Positions 27,978-36,925 of a stretch of 64,000 nucleotides of DNA are shown piece by piece (the first letter of the stretch is position 1; each line of letters opens with the position of its first letter). Position numbers and translations under genes: made by a program. Below the pieces are notes generated by a model. That model saw only the letters and a program-made list of their open reading frames with translations, was not told the DNA's origin and did not search any database. Source of the DNA: Rhodopseudomonas palustris (GTDB lineage Bacteria > Pseudomonadota > Alphaproteobacteria > Rhizobiales > Xanthobacteraceae). The stretch covers positions 1,612,001 through 1,676,000 of the forward strand of contig NZ_CP019966.1 of the NCBI RefSeq assembly GCF_003031265.1, written 5' to 3'.

Positions 27978-28100
27978 CGTCCGGCCTCCGCCGGACGGAA
28001 GGCTGCCGTTTTGGAGACGAAACGGTAAATCGCTGTCGTTTCGGAAACGATACGGCAATCGTTGCCGCCCTCGCTCGGGCGGCGTGTCGGCCGAAAGGCC
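27978..28100 (+). promoter_or_regulatory. run of RNA hairpins in the pufB leader
   Basis: Stems on the coding strand: 27978-27997 (8 bp, loop CTCC), 28006-28025 (CCGTTT/AAACGG), 28036-28050 (TCGTTT/AAACGA), 28053-28067 (CGGCAA/TTGCCG), 28065-28082 (CCGCCC/GGGCGG) and 28089-28100 (GGCC-GAAA-GGCC). The fourth and fifth share 28065-28067, so they compete. The pufB ribosome-binding site (TAGGAGGTG) follows unpaired. Such structures fit mRNA processing or 5'-end protection, which would raise pufBA message over bch message. Confidence 0.7.
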
Positions 28101-28119
28101 ATCACTAGGAGGTGACCAA

Positions 28120-28317
28120 ATGAGTGACGGTTCCATCTCGGGACTTTCCGAAGCGGAAGCCAAGGAATTCCACTCGATCTTCGTGACCAGCTTCTTCCTC
28201 TTCATCGTCGTTGCGGTTGTCGCTCACATCCTCGCCTGGATGTGGCGTCCGTGGCTGCCCAAAGCGACCGGCTACGCGATGGACAGCGTTCATCAACTGA
28301 CCTCGTTCCTGTGCTAA
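28120..28317 (+). CDS. pufB: light-harvesting 1 (core antenna) beta polypeptide
   Basis: 65 residues, with a near-consensus ribosome-binding site TAGGAGGTG. A charged N-terminal cytoplasmic part ([12 protein letters not shown]) leads into a single membrane helix with the bacteriochlorophyll-ligating histidine in [15 protein letters not shown]-terminal periplasmic tail follows. It pairs with PufA to form the LH1 ring around the reaction centre. It is separated from pufA by 15 nt. Confidence 0.97.
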   Translation: MSDGSISGLSEAEAKEFHSIFVTSFFLFIVVAVVAHILAWMWRPWLPKATGYAMDSVHQLTSFLC

Positions 28318-28332
28318 GGGGAGACGACTACT

Positions 28333-28524
28333 ATGTGGCGAATTTGGCTTCTGTTTGATCCGCGTCGCGCGCTGGTCCTGCTGTTCGTGTTCCTGTTCGG
28401 CCTGGCCATCATCATCCACTTCATCCTGCTGAGCACCAGCCGGTTCAACTGGCTCGATGGTCCGCGTGCGGCGAAGGCGGCGTCGATCTCGCTGCCGTTC
28501 ACTCCGCCGAGCATGCCGGTCTAA
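28333..28524 (+). CDS. pufA: light-harvesting 1 (core antenna) alpha polypeptide
   Basis: 63 residues. The N-terminal [15 protein letters not shown] is the classic LH1-alpha start. The membrane helix carries the bacteriochlorophyll-binding histidine in [19 protein letters not shown], with the following tryptophan that tunes absorbance. The C-terminal tail is Ala/Pro-rich. It ends 14 nt before the long hairpin that separates the pufBA and pufLM parts of the transcript. Confidence 0.97.
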   Translation: MWRIWLLFDPRRALVLLFVFLFGLAIIIHFILLSTSRFNWLDGPRAAKAASISLPFTPPSMPV

Positions 28525-28538
28525 TGGCGTGACTCACT

Positions 28539-28597
28539 GCTTGCCGGAAGGGCTGGGAAACGGACCGATCTGCCGGGCCCACACCCTTCCGGGAAGC
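28539..28597 (+). promoter_or_regulatory. pufA-pufL intercistronic stem-loop
   Basis: The arms GCTTGCCGGAAGGG (28539-28552) and CCCTTCCGGGAAGC (28584-28597) pair at 13 of 14 positions. Further pairing inside the loop is possible (TGGG/CCCA). In Rhodobacter, hairpins here block 3' exonuclease decay and give excess pufBA over pufLM. The same role is inferred here. Confidence 0.75.
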
Positions 28598-28655
28598 GAC
28601 ATGGACTGGACGACGACGATGGATTTTCCCTGGCTCGCACGCGGAGGAACGATCG

Positions 28656-29489
28656 ATGGCAATGCTCAGCTTTGAGAAAAAATACCGCGTTCGTGGCGGA
28701 ACGCTAATCGGGGGCGACCTGTTCGATTTTTGGGTTGGCCCGTTCTACGTTGGGATCTTCGGGGTGATGACCGTGTTCTTCGCGCTGATCGGCATCGCGC
28801 TGATCGCGTGGAATACCGCGCTCGGCCCCACCTGGAATCTCTGGCAGATCAGCGTCAACCCGCCGGACGCGAAATACGGTCTGGGATTTGCGCCGCTCGC
28901 CGAGGGCGGCATTTGGCAGTGGGTGAGCATCTGCGCGACTGGCGCGTTCGTCACCTGGGCGCTGCGTGAAGTCGAAATCTGCCGCAAGCTCGGCATTGGC
29001 TTCCACGTTCCGTTCGCCTTCAGCTTCGCGATCTTCGCTTACGTTACGCTGGTGGTGATCCGTCCGGTCCTGATGGGCTCCTGGAGCTACGGCTTCCCCT
29101 ACGGCATCTTCACGCATCTCGATTGGGTGTCGAACACCGGCTACTCCTACGGCCAGTTCCACTACAATCCCGCGCACATGATCGCGATCACGTTCTTCTT
29201 CACCACCTGTCTGGCGCTCGCGCTGCATGGCGGCCTGGTGCTGTCGGCGCTCAATCCCGACCGTGGCGAACCTGTGAAGTCTCCGGAACATGAAAACACC
29301 GTGTTCCGTGATCTCGTCGGCTACTCGATTGGTACCATCGGCATTCACCGCCTCGGTCTGTTCCTGGCGTTGTCGGCTGTGTTCTTCAGCGCGGTCTGCA
29401 TGATCATCAGCGGTCCGGTGCTGGCGGAAGGTGGTTCGTGGCCCGATTGGTGGAATTGGTGGCGCAACCTGCCGATCTGGAATCCGTAA
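28656..29489 (+). CDS. pufL: photosynthetic reaction centre L subunit
   Basis: 277 residues and five membrane helices. L and M bind the special pair, accessory pigments and quinones in the inner membrane. Ligand histidines are visible at mature H153 (FTHLDW) and in NPAHM (H173), ALHGG (H190) and GIHRLG (H230, non-haem iron). The start [30 protein letters not shown] is family-typical, with GGAGGAA upstream. It is followed by pufM after 27 nt. Confidence 0.98.
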   Translation: MAMLSFEKKYRVRGGTLIGGDLFDFWVGPFYVGIFGVMTVFFALIGIALIAWNTALGPTWNLWQISVNPPDAKYGLGFAPLAEGGIWQWVSICATGAFVTWALREVEICRKLGIGFHVPFAFSFAIFAYVTLVVIRPVLMGSWSYGFPYGIFTHLDWVSNTGYSYGQFHYNPAHMIAITFFFTTCLALALHGGLVLSALNPDRGEPVKSPEHENTVFRDLVGYSIGTIGIHRLGLFLALSAVFFSAVCMIISGPVLAEGGSWPDWWNWWRNLPIWNP

Positions 29490-29516
29490 TTCAACCGGTC
29501 ACAAGAGAGTCTTGTC

Positions 29517-30440
29517 ATGGCCCAATACCAGAACATCTTTACGCAGGTCCAGGTTGAAGGACCTGCCTATGCGGGGGTGCCGCTACGTCCCGGCAGCTCT
29601 CCTCGCGAGACCCAGACGACGTTCAACTACTGGCTCGGCAAAATCGGTGACGCGCAGGTTGGTCCTGTCTACCTCGGGTTCACCGGTGTGGCTTCCGTGC
29701 TGTGCGGGTTGGTCGCGTTCGAGATCATCGGCCTCAATATGCTGGCGTCGGTGAACTGGAGCCCGATCGAATTCCTGCGTCAGTTCTGCTGGCTGGCTCT
29801 CGAGCCGCCGAAGCCGGAATACGGCCTGACCATTCCGCCGCTGAAGGAAGGTGGCTGGTGGCTGATGGCCGGGTTCTTCCTGACCGTCTCGATCGCCCTG
29901 TGGTGGGTTCGCACCTATCGGCGCTCGCGGGCGCTCGGTATGGGCACTCACGTGTCGTGGGCGTTCGCTTCCGCGATCCTGCTGTACCTGGCGCTCGGCT
30001 TCATTCAGCCGGTGTTGATGGGCTCCTGGAGTGAAGCACCGCCGTTCGGCATCTTCCCGCACCTGGATTGGACCAACAACTTCTCGATCAAGTACGGTAA
30101 CCTGTACTACAACCCCTTCCACTGTCTCTCGATCGCCTTCCTGTATGGCTCGGCCCTGCTGTTCGCCATGCACGGTGCGACCATCCTCGCTGTGAGCCGC
30201 TACGGTGGCGAGCGCGAAATCGAGCAGATGCTGGACCGTGGTACTGCACTTGAACGCGCTGCTCTGTTCTGGCGCTGGACGATGGGCTTCAACGCGACGG
30301 CCGAATCGATCCATCGTTGGGCCTGGTGGTTCGCGGTGCTCTGCCCGCTGACCGGTGCCATCGGCATCATCCTGACCGGTCCGGTTGTCGACAACTGGTT
30401 CGATTGGGGCGTGAAGCACGGCCTGGCGCCGCCGCGGTAA
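29517..30440 (+). CDS. pufM: photosynthetic reaction centre M subunit
   Basis: 307 residues and five membrane helices. Pigment and iron ligands are visible in FPHLDW, NPFHC, FAMHGAT and SIHRWAWW, with the iron-liganding glutamate region [10 protein letters not shown]. It ends [10 protein letters not shown] with no cytochrome-binding extension. No pufC follows, so electrons to the oxidised special pair should come from soluble cytochrome c2 (cycA, 36.5 kb). A strong hairpin terminator follows. Confidence 0.98.
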   Translation: MAQYQNIFTQVQVEGPAYAGVPLRPGSSPRETQTTFNYWLGKIGDAQVGPVYLGFTGVASVLCGLVAFEIIGLNMLASVNWSPIEFLRQFCWLALEPPKPEYGLTIPPLKEGGWWLMAGFFLTVSIALWWVRTYRRSRALGMGTHVSWAFASAILLYLALGFIQPVLMGSWSEAPPFGIFPHLDWTNNFSIKYGNLYYNPFHCLSIAFLYGSALLFAMHGATILAVSRYGGEREIEQMLDRGTALERAALFWRWTMGFNATAESIHRWAWWFAVLCPLTGAIGIILTGPVVDNWFDWGVKHGLAPPR

Positions 30441-30470
30441 TACAACCGCACGTCTATCTGAACGAATGAT

Positions 30471-30515
30471 GCGCGCGCCTGATGGTTATAGACCCAATCA
30501 GGCGCGCGCTTCTGC
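30471..30515 (+). terminator. terminator of the puf operon
   Basis: A perfect 13-bp stem, GCGCGCGCCTGAT (30471-30483) with ATCAGGCGCGCGC (30497-30509), has a 13-nt loop and is followed by a T-rich stretch (TTCTGCTTTC). A weaker inverted repeat (ACAGCAGGC/GCCTGCTGT, 30537-30591) follows. The remaining bases to 30725 hold the ppsR1 promoter and show no perfect TGT-N12-ACA site. Confidence 0.8.
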
Positions 30516-30725
30516 TTTCGGCTCCCGAGAAAGATGACAGCAGGCGGTTCTTTTGTACCGCTGACTGGTGACGAGGGAAGCGGCCTGCTGTAAACGAAGC
30601 GCCTCCAACTCCGCCTGAGAGGCCAACAAAACAAAGCCTGAGAAGACTTTAAGAACAGGGCTGGGCTTTTAGGACGCAGACGCCGGAGTGGAGGGACGAG
30701 TTCTTGCTGGAGGATATTTGCCCTG

Positions 30726-32159
30726 GTGCAAGTGTTCAAATCTCCGAAGGAGTCGCTGGGGGATCTCGGTGCACAGTCTGCTGCGAAGCTGATCGCCGCT
30801 GCGACCGATGTCGCGCTGGTGGTCGATCCGCAGGGTGTGATCCGGGACGTAGCGTTTACTAGGGACGAACTGGCCCACGAGCTGGACGGCCAGAGCCGTT
30901 GGCTCGGCTCGCGGCTCGTTGACATCGTCACCTCCGATACCCAGCCGAAGATCCGCGAATTACTGCTCGACGCCACCGTGCGCGACGCCCCGACCTGGCG
31001 GCAGGTCAACCATCCTTCGCCCAATGGCGAAGACATTCCGGTGCTTTATTCCGCGATCAATTTCGGGAGAGACGACCGCCTGCTGGTGGTGGGTCGTGAT
31101 CTGCGTCAACTCGCCATGATGCAGCAGCGGTTAATCAACGCGCAGCAATCGATGGAGCGCGACTACATCCGGCTGCGGCACGCTGAGACGAGGTACCGGC
31201 TGCTGTTCCAGGTGTCGTCGGAAGCGGTGATGATCGTGGATGCGGCGAGTGAACTCATCGTGGATGCCAATCCGGCGACGCTGGCGTTGTTCGATACCAG
31301 CGCGCCCGAGGCGCTGAATGCGCCGGTGATTGGATTCGTCGACGGTGCCGATCAGCAGACGGTGTTGAACCTGTTCGCCGATGTGCGCTCGACCGGCCGC
31401 GACGGTCGCGCCCGAGTCAAGCTGGCCGATGGCCGCCGCGAATGTGAGCTGTCGGCGTCGCTGTTCCGCCAGGAGAACGCGTCGCTGTATCTGGTGCGGC
31501 TCGCGTCGCACGGCGCGCCGCCCGAAGCCGGCAGCGCCAAGACTGCGTCGCTGCTGCTCAACTATTTCGAATCCGCCGCCGATGCGCTGGTGATTACGCA
31601 ATATGACGGCCGGGTTGCCCGCGCCAATCTGGCGTTCCTGGAGATGGCGCAGCTCGGCAGCGCCGAGCAGGCGCGCGGCGAGCTGCTCGATCGCTGGCTC
31701 GGCCGCACCGGCGTCGATCTGTCGGTGGCGCTCGCCAATCTGCGCCAGAGCGGGGCGATCAAACTGTTCGCTACCGTACTGCGTGGCGAATACGGCGCGG
31801 TCGCCGAGGTTGAAGTCTCGGCGGTCGCCCTGAAGGATAATGATGACAAGCCGTGCTTCGGGTTTGCGATCCGCAATGTCGAGAAGCGGCTGACCACGGC
31901 GGCGACATCGAAGCGCGAACTGCCGCGCTCGGTGGCGCAGCTCACCGAACTGATCGGCCGGGTGCCGCTACGCGACCTGGTGCGCGAGACCACCGACGTG
32001 ATCGAAAAATTGTCGATCGAGGCGGCACTGGAATTGACCGGCGACAATCGCGCTTCGGCCGCAGATATGCTCGGACTGAGCCGCCAGAGCCTCTACGTGA
32101 AATTGCGCCGGTACGGCTTAGCTGAACATGCGCCGGAAGGAGACGGAGCCGATGAGTAA
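30726..32159 (+). CDS. ppsR1: PpsR/CrtJ-type transcriptional repressor, copy 1
   Basis: 477 residues from a GTG with GGAGG upstream. PpsR represses bch, crt and antenna genes through TGT-N12-ACA sites. Layout: an N-terminal PAS-like domain (about 15-130), a helical Q-linker (QQRLINAQQSMERDY), two PAS domains (about 155-265 and 275-400), and a C-terminal Fis-type helix-turn-helix (ASAADMLGLSRQSLYVKLRRYGL). Two cysteines are seen (in RRECEL and KPCFGF), so redox sensing is possible. It overlaps bchG by 8 nt. The 1/2 numbering follows R. palustris usage as I recall it (copy 2 is the one beside the phytochrome). Confidence 0.93.
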   Translation: MQVFKSPKESLGDLGAQSAAKLIAAATDVALVVDPQGVIRDVAFTRDELAHELDGQSRWLGSRLVDIVTSDTQPKIRELLLDATVRDAPTWRQVNHPSPNGEDIPVLYSAINFGRDDRLLVVGRDLRQLAMMQQRLINAQQSMERDYIRLRHAETRYRLLFQVSSEAVMIVDAASELIVDANPATLALFDTSAPEALNAPVIGFVDGADQQTVLNLFADVRSTGRDGRARVKLADGRRECELSASLFRQENASLYLVRLASHGAPPEAGSAKTASLLLNYFESAADALVITQYDGRVARANLAFLEMAQLGSAEQARGELLDRWLGRTGVDLSVALANLRQSGAIKLFATVLRGEYGAVAEVEVSAVALKDNDDKPCFGFAIRNVEKRLTTAATSKRELPRSVAQLTELIGRVPLRDLVRETTDVIEKLSIEAALELTGDNRASAADMLGLSRQSLYVKLRRYGLAEHAPEGDGADE

Positions 32160-33045
32160 CAGTGTGGCCGTGCGTCCAGCGCCCTCGGCGGTGCTTGAGG
32201 TGCTGCACCCGATCACCTGGTTTCCGCCGATGTGGGCGTTCGGCTGCGGCGTCGTCTCGTCCGGCGTGCCGATCTCCACGCGCTGGGTCGAAGTCATCGC
32301 CGGTATCGTGCTGTGCGGCCCGCTGCTGGTCGCCACCAGTCAGGTCGTCAACGACTGGTTCGACCGCGACGTCGACGCCATCAACGAACCGAACCGTCCG
32401 ATTCCGTCGGGTCGCATTCCGGGCCGCTGGGGCCTGTATCTGTCGTTCCTGTGGACCGCGGCCTCGCTGCTGGTCGCCAGCCAGCTCGGCGCCTGGGTGT
32501 TCGGCGCCGCTGCGCTCGGCCTGGTGCTGGCCTGGATGTATTCGATGCCTCCGTTCCGCCTGAAGCAGAACGGCTGGCTCGGCAACGGCGCCTGCGCGAT
32601 CACCTATGAGGGCTTTGCGTGGTTCACCGGCGCCGCGGTGATGCTTGGCGGCCTGCCGCCGTGGTGGATCGTGACGCTGGCACTGCTGTATAGCGCCGGC
32701 GCGCACGGCATCATGACGCTCAACGACTTCAAGTCGATCGAAGGCGACATCAAAACCGGCGTCGGCTCGCTGCCGGTGAAGCTCGGCGTCGACAACGCCG
32801 CGCGGGTGCTCTGCGCCGTGATGGCGATCCCGCAGGTGATCGTGGTGGCGCTGCTGCTGTCGTGGGATCGGCCGATCCAGGCCGGCATCGTCGGCTTCGT
32901 GCTCGTCGTCCAGCTCGCCTTGATGGTCCGGTTTCTGCGCTCGCCGGTCGAGCGCGCCACCTGGTTCTCTGGCCTCGGCGTCGCGCTGTATGTGTCCGGC
33001 ATGATGGCCAGCGCCGTCGCCGTTTCATCGTTCGGAGCAGCTTGA
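32152..33045 (+). CDS. bchG: bacteriochlorophyll synthase BchG
   Basis: 297 residues, eight to nine membrane helices. BchG is a UbiA-family prenyltransferase that esterifies bacteriochlorophyllide a with geranylgeranyl (or phytyl) diphosphate. The first Asp-rich motif is NDWFDRDVDAINEPNRPIP (from residue 67) and the second lies in LNDFKSIEGD. It overlaps ppsR1 by 8 nt and is followed 2 nt later by the PucC-like gene, the arrangement seen in other PGCs. Confidence 0.97.
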   Translation: MSNSVAVRPAPSAVLEVLHPITWFPPMWAFGCGVVSSGVPISTRWVEVIAGIVLCGPLLVATSQVVNDWFDRDVDAINEPNRPIPSGRIPGRWGLYLSFLWTAASLLVASQLGAWVFGAAALGLVLAWMYSMPPFRLKQNGWLGNGACAITYEGFAWFTGAAVMLGGLPPWWIVTLALLYSAGAHGIMTLNDFKSIEGDIKTGVGSLPVKLGVDNAARVLCAVMAIPQVIVVALLLSWDRPIQAGIVGFVLVVQLALMVRFLRSPVERATWFSGLGVALYVSGMMASAVAVSSFGAA

Positions 33046-33047
33046 TC

Positions 33048-34364
33048 ATGATGCGACCGCTGTCCTGGCTCGGCATTGTTCGGATGGGGCTGGTGCAGAC
33101 CGGCCTTGGTGCGATCGTCGTGCTGACCACCTCGACGCTGAACCGGGTGATGGTGGTGGAGCTGGCGCTGCCGGCGATGCTGCCCGGCGCGCTGGTCGCG
33201 ATTCACTACGCGCTGCAGGTGTTCCGCCCCGCCTGGGGCCATGGCTCGGACCGCGGCTCGCGCCGCACGCCGTGGATCATCGGCGGCATGGCGGTGCTGG
33301 CGCTCGGCGGCTTCATGGCGGCGGTCGCCACGGCCTGGATGACGGTGCAGCCGCTGTTCGGTACGGCGCTGGCGATCGTCGCGTTCTGCCTGATCGGCGG
33401 CGGCGTCGGCGCGGCCGGCACGTCGCTGTTGGTGCTGCTGGCCAAGCGCACCGACGAGAAACGCCGCGCGGCGGCGGCCACGATCGTCTGGGTGATGATG
33501 ATCGCAGGCTTCATCGTCACCACTGCGATCGCCGGCCAACTGCTTGATCCGTTCTCGCCGCAGCGCCTGATCGCGGTGTCGGGCGGCGTGTCGCTGATCG
33601 CGATGGTGCTGACCTTCGCGGGCGTGTGGGGCGTCGAGGGCCGCGCTGCGGTCGCGGCGCCTGCGGCGGCGCCGAAGGGCTCGTTCCGCAAGGCGTTCCT
33701 CGAGGTCTGGCACGAGCCGCAGGCGCGGCGGTTTGCGATCTTCGTGTTCGTGTCGATGCTGGCCTACAGCGCGCAGGATCTGATTCTGGAGCCGTTTGCC
33801 GGCGCGGTGTTCGGCTTCACGCCGGGTGAGACCACCAAGCTGTCGAGCGTGCAGCACGGCGGCACGCTGATCGGCATGGCGATGGTGCCGATCATCGGCG
33901 CGCTGTTTCCGAGGACACGCGGCAATCTGCAGATCTGGACGATCGGCGGCTGTATCGCATCGGCGATCGCGCTGCTGGGGCTGTCGTCGGCCGCGATCGT
34001 CGGTCCGAGCTGGCCGCTGCGCGGCACCGTGTTCATGCTCGGCGTCACCAACGGCGCTTATGCGGTCGCGGCGATCGGCTCGATGATGGAATTGGTCGGC
34101 GCCGGCGGCGAGCATCGCGAAGGCGTGCGGATGGGGCTGTGGGGCGCCGCGCAGGCAATCGCGTTCGGCATCGGCGGCTTCATCGGTACGCTGGCGAGCG
34201 ACCTGGCGCGCCTGATCCTGGGGGCGCCCGCTTTGTCCTACGCGGCGGTGTTCGCCGCGGAAGCTGGTTTGTTTGTAGTGTCGGCGGCGATGGCTGTGTG
34301 GGTGCATCGCGCGCAAAATCGTCGTGACGTTGATTTGACCAATGCAGCAGTCGCCGGAGGTTGA
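33048..34364 (+). CDS. PucC/LhaA-family membrane protein between bchG and bchP
   Basis: 438 residues, about 12 membrane helices. It belongs to the major-facilitator-derived BCD/PucC group. The N-terminal TTSTLNRVMVVELALPAMLPGALVAIHYALQVFRP and the GHGSDRGSRRTPWIIGG loop are family features. It corresponds in position to orf428 of Rhodobacter, thought to act in pigment delivery or antenna assembly. LhaA at 51.8 kb is the paralogue. It is 2 nt after bchG and 1 nt before bchP. Confidence 0.93.
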   Translation: MMRPLSWLGIVRMGLVQTGLGAIVVLTTSTLNRVMVVELALPAMLPGALVAIHYALQVFRPAWGHGSDRGSRRTPWIIGGMAVLALGGFMAAVATAWMTVQPLFGTALAIVAFCLIGGGVGAAGTSLLVLLAKRTDEKRRAAAATIVWVMMIAGFIVTTAIAGQLLDPFSPQRLIAVSGGVSLIAMVLTFAGVWGVEGRAAVAAPAAAPKGSFRKAFLEVWHEPQARRFAIFVFVSMLAYSAQDLILEPFAGAVFGFTPGETTKLSSVQHGGTLIGMAMVPIIGALFPRTRGNLQIWTIGGCIASAIALLGLSSAAIVGPSWPLRGTVFMLGVTNGAYAVAAIGSMMELVGAGGEHREGVRMGLWGAAQAIAFGIGGFIGTLASDLARLILGAPALSYAAVFAAEAGLFVVSAAMAVWVHRAQNRRDVDLTNAAVAGG

Positions 34365-34365
34365 A

Positions 34366-35571
34366 ATGAGTGATAGCTCCGCAATTTACGATGTCGTTGT
34401 CGTCGGCGGCGGCCCTGCCGGCGCTACTGCGGCGTGCGATCTGGCGCGCGCCGGCAAGCGGGTGGTGCTGCTCGACCGCGCCGGCCGCATCAAGCCGTGC
34501 GGCGGCGCAATTCCGCCGCGCGCGATCCGCGACTTCGCGATTCCCGACAGCATGCTGGTCGCCAAGATCAACGCCGCCCGGATGGTGTCGCCGAGCAATG
34601 CCGAAGTCGACATGCCGATCGACGGCGGCTTCGTCGGCATGGTCGACCGCGAGCATTTCGACGAGTGGCTGCGCCAGCGCGCCGCGACGGTCGGCGCCGA
34701 GCGGCGCACCGGCCTGTTCAAGCGGTTCAGCCGCGACGAAGCCGGCGTCAACACCGTACACTACGAAGGGCGCGGGCCGGATGGTGCGATGATCGACCAG
34801 ACGGTGCGCTGCCGCGCGATCATCGGCGCCGATGGCGCGGTGTCCGGCGTGGCGCGGCAGTTCTTGCAGGATGCCGACCGCGTGCCGTTCGTGTTCGCCT
34901 ATCACGAGATCATCAAGGCGCCGACAGCGGAGCAGAAGGCCGCTTATGAAAGCCGGCGCTGCGACGTGTACTACCAGGGCCATGTCTCGCCGGACTTCTA
35001 CGGTTGGGTGTTCCCGCACGGCAATACGGTCAGCGTCGGCACCGGCTCGATGCACAAGGGCTTCTCGCTGCGCGATTCGGTCGCGGAGCTGCGCAAGCAG
35101 ACCGGGCTCGACGAGGTCGAGACCATCCGCAAGGAAGGCGCCCCGATCCCGCTGCATCCGCTGCCGCGCTGGGACGACGGCCACAGCGTGCTGCTCGCCG
35201 GCGATGCCGCGGGCGTGGTTGCGCCGGCCTCGGGCGAGGGCATCTACTACGCGCTGCTCGGCGGCCGGCTCGCCGCCGAAGCGGTCGAGGAATTCCTGCA
35301 GACCGCCGACGCCAAGGCGCTGAAGCTGGCGCGCAAGCGCTTCATGCGCGGCAACGGTTCGGTGTTCCGGATCCTCGGCCTGATGCAGTGGTATTGGTAC
35401 GCCAACGACAAGCGCCGCGAACAATTCGTCAGCATCTGCCGCGATCGCGACGTGCAGAAGTTGACGTGGGACGCCTACATGAACAAAAAGCTGGTGCGGG
35501 CGAAACCGATCGCCCACGTCCGGATCTTCTTCAAGAACCTGGCCCACATGACGGGGCTGGCTTCGGTCTGA
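34366..35571 (+). CDS. bchP: geranylgeranyl reductase BchP
   Basis: 401 residues from the ATG at 34366 (CCGGAGG upstream). BchP is an FAD/NAD(P)H enzyme that reduces three double bonds of the geranylgeranyl tail to phytyl. An N-terminal FAD motif DVVVVGGGPAGATAACDLARAG is followed by RIKPCGGAIPP, IIGADGAVSGVAR and LLAGDAAGVVAPASGEGIYYAL. It closes the ppsR1-bchG-pucC-like-bchP operon. Confidence 0.97.
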   Translation: MSDSSAIYDVVVVGGGPAGATAACDLARAGKRVVLLDRAGRIKPCGGAIPPRAIRDFAIPDSMLVAKINAARMVSPSNAEVDMPIDGGFVGMVDREHFDEWLRQRAATVGAERRTGLFKRFSRDEAGVNTVHYEGRGPDGAMIDQTVRCRAIIGADGAVSGVARQFLQDADRVPFVFAYHEIIKAPTAEQKAAYESRRCDVYYQGHVSPDFYGWVFPHGNTVSVGTGSMHKGFSLRDSVAELRKQTGLDEVETIRKEGAPIPLHPLPRWDDGHSVLLAGDAAGVVAPASGEGIYYALLGGRLAAEAVEEFLQTADAKALKLARKRFMRGNGSVFRILGLMQWYWYANDKRREQFVSICRDRDVQKLTWDAYMNKKLVRAKPIAHVRIFFKNLAHMTGLASV

Positions 35572-35590
35572 TACCTGCAGGCGGTGGCTT

Positions 35591-36055
35591 GTGAATCCGA
35601 TTTTCGTTGCGGCCGCCGTCGCAATCTTCGTTGGTCTGCTCGGCGGCTCGCTGACCGACACCGGGACTTGGTACCAAAGCCTGGTGAAACCGTGGTGGCA
35701 GCCGCCGGACTGGGCGTTCGGTCCGGCCTGGACGGTGATCTTCGCGCTCGCCGCGATGTCGGCGGTGTACGCCTGGCGCGGCGCCCGCACCCGCGCGCAA
35801 CGCGACTGGGTGATCGGCCTGTTCGCCGCCAACGGCTTCTTCAACGTGCTGTGGAGCATGCTGTTCTTCACGGTGCGGCGGCCGGATTGGGCGCTGCTCG
35901 AAGTGCCGCTGCTGTGGCTGTCGGTGCTGGCCGGCGTCGTGGTGTTCTGGCGCAGCGCCCGCACCGCGAGCTACTATTTGCTGCCGTATCTGGTCTGGGT
36001 GACGTTCGCCGCCTACCTCAACTGGACCGTGGTCGCGCTCAACACGCCGTTCTGA
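35591..36055 (+). CDS. tspO: TspO/MBR family tryptophan-rich sensory protein
   Basis: 154 residues from a GTG, with five membrane helices. TspO binds tetrapyrroles, and in Rhodobacter it dampens photosynthesis-gene expression under oxygen. The hallmark region WYQSLVKPWWQPPDWAFGPAWTVIF is present, as are the later conserved WSMLFF, RRPDWAL and YLNW. It lies 19 nt after bchP, probably in the same transcript. Confidence 0.93.
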   Translation: MNPIFVAAAVAIFVGLLGGSLTDTGTWYQSLVKPWWQPPDWAFGPAWTVIFALAAMSAVYAWRGARTRAQRDWVIGLFAANGFFNVLWSMLFFTVRRPDWALLEVPLLWLSVLAGVVVFWRSARTASYYLLPYLVWVTFAAYLNWTVVALNTPF

Positions 36056-36088
36056 GCCCCTGACGATGCGGTCGCATCGAGAGCCGCC

Positions 36089-36361
36089 ATGCAGATGATG
36101 TCCGAACTGTTCGCCAGCGGCACCGTGGTCGACGCGGTGCTGATCTTCCTGCTCGTCGAGGCGATCGGGGTGATCGGCTATTGGCTGTGGCGCAAGCGCG
36201 GCATCGCGCCGGCCGACTTCCTGCCGGGCATGATCTCCGGCGCGCTGATGCTGCTGGCGCTGCGTGCCGTGCTCGCTGGCGCCGGCTGGATGGTGCCGAC
36301 GCTGTGCCTGATGGCTGCGGGCGGCGCGCATCTGGTCGACGTGCTGCGCCGCTGGCGCTGA
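36089..36361 (+). CDS. small membrane protein next to tspO
   Basis: 90 residues, two to three hydrophobic helices: about 14-33 (VDAVLIFLLVEAIGVIGYWL), 44-62 (FLPGMISGALMLLALRAVL) and 66-82. A basic RRWR terminus follows. Nearby alternative starts are at 36095 and 36098. It follows tspO by 33 nt and is convergent with cycA. I do not recognise a named family. Confidence 0.65.
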   Translation: MQMMSELFASGTVVDAVLIFLLVEAIGVIGYWLWRKRGIAPADFLPGMISGALMLLALRAVLAGAGWMVPTLCLMAAGGAHLVDVLRRWR

Positions 36362-36434
36362 AGGCCGGGGAGGGCGCCGCGGCGGACGCTTCCGGCGCGC
36401 GGCCAGAGGGCTTCCCAAACACGAAGTGCTTTCC

Positions 36435-36473
36435 AAAAACGAAGGGCTTCGGTTCTTGCGAACCGAAGCCCTT
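36435..36473 (-). terminator. rho-independent terminator of cycA
   Basis: A perfect 14-bp stem, AAGGGCTTCGGTTC/GAACCGAAGCCCTT (36442-36455 with 36460-36473), has a TTGC loop. On the minus strand a T5 run follows (A run at 36435-36439). Confidence 0.9.
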
Positions 36474-36505
36474 GTGATTCTCAAGCGTCAGTAGGTCTGA
36501 TCGAC

Positions 36506-36925
36506 TTACTTGAGGGTGGCCAGGTAGGCGACCACGTCCTTACGCTGCTGCTCGTTGGCGAGCTTGAAGGTCATCTTGGTGACGCCAACCGCCTGGTCAG
36601 CCTTACCCTTATCGGTCAGGAACTTCTTCAGGAACGCGTTCGGATCGTTCAGGTAGGCGAAGATGTTTTCCTGGGTCCAGACCAGACCGGCCTCACCCGA
36701 GTTGTGGTTCAGCGGCGAATAGGTGAACCCAGCCGCGGTACCCGCCTTACGGCCGACGACGCCGCCGAGAGCCGGACCGACCATGTTCTTGTCGGCGCGG
36801 TGGCAGGTCATGCACTGCTTGAACACCGCCTCACCCGCCTTGGCGTCCTGAGCCGAGGCAGTGCCGATCGACAGAGATCCGGCGGTAGCGGCGATGCTGA
36901 GAATTGTGAGAAGTTTTTTGACCAC
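36506..36925 (-). CDS. cycA: cytochrome c2
   Basis: 139-residue precursor from a GTG (36925) with AAGGAG 8 nt upstream. The Sec signal peptide ends at ASA, giving a mature N-terminus QDAKAGEAVFKQC. The haem c motif is CMTCH and the distal methionine lies in GVTKMTF. It is the soluble periplasmic carrier between the cytochrome bc1 complex and the reaction centre. The mature sequence agrees with the cytochrome c2 I know from R. palustris. It is monocistronic. Confidence 0.97.
   Translation of the reverse strand: MVKKLLTILSIAATAGSLSIGTASAQDAKAGEAVFKQCMTCHRADKNMVGPALGGVVGRKAGTAAGFTYSPLNHNSGEAGLVWTQENIFAYLNDPNAFLKKFLTDKGKADQAVGVTKMTFKLANEQQRKDVVAYLATLK

Noticed and set aside
30537..30591. Inverted repeat ACAGCAGGC/GCCTGCTGT before ppsR1 as an operator
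   Set aside because: The spacing of the arms is far too long for PpsR, and it lies just after the puf terminator. It is probably incidental secondary structure.
32604..34316. Minus-strand frame of 570 codons opposite bchG and the PucC-like gene
   Set aside because: Composition is Arg/His/Gln-rich with no family resemblance; it is antisense to two well-supported membrane genes.
34180..35964. Minus-strand frame of 594 codons opposite bchP and tspO
   Set aside because: It spans several real genes and reads as a codon-bias shadow.
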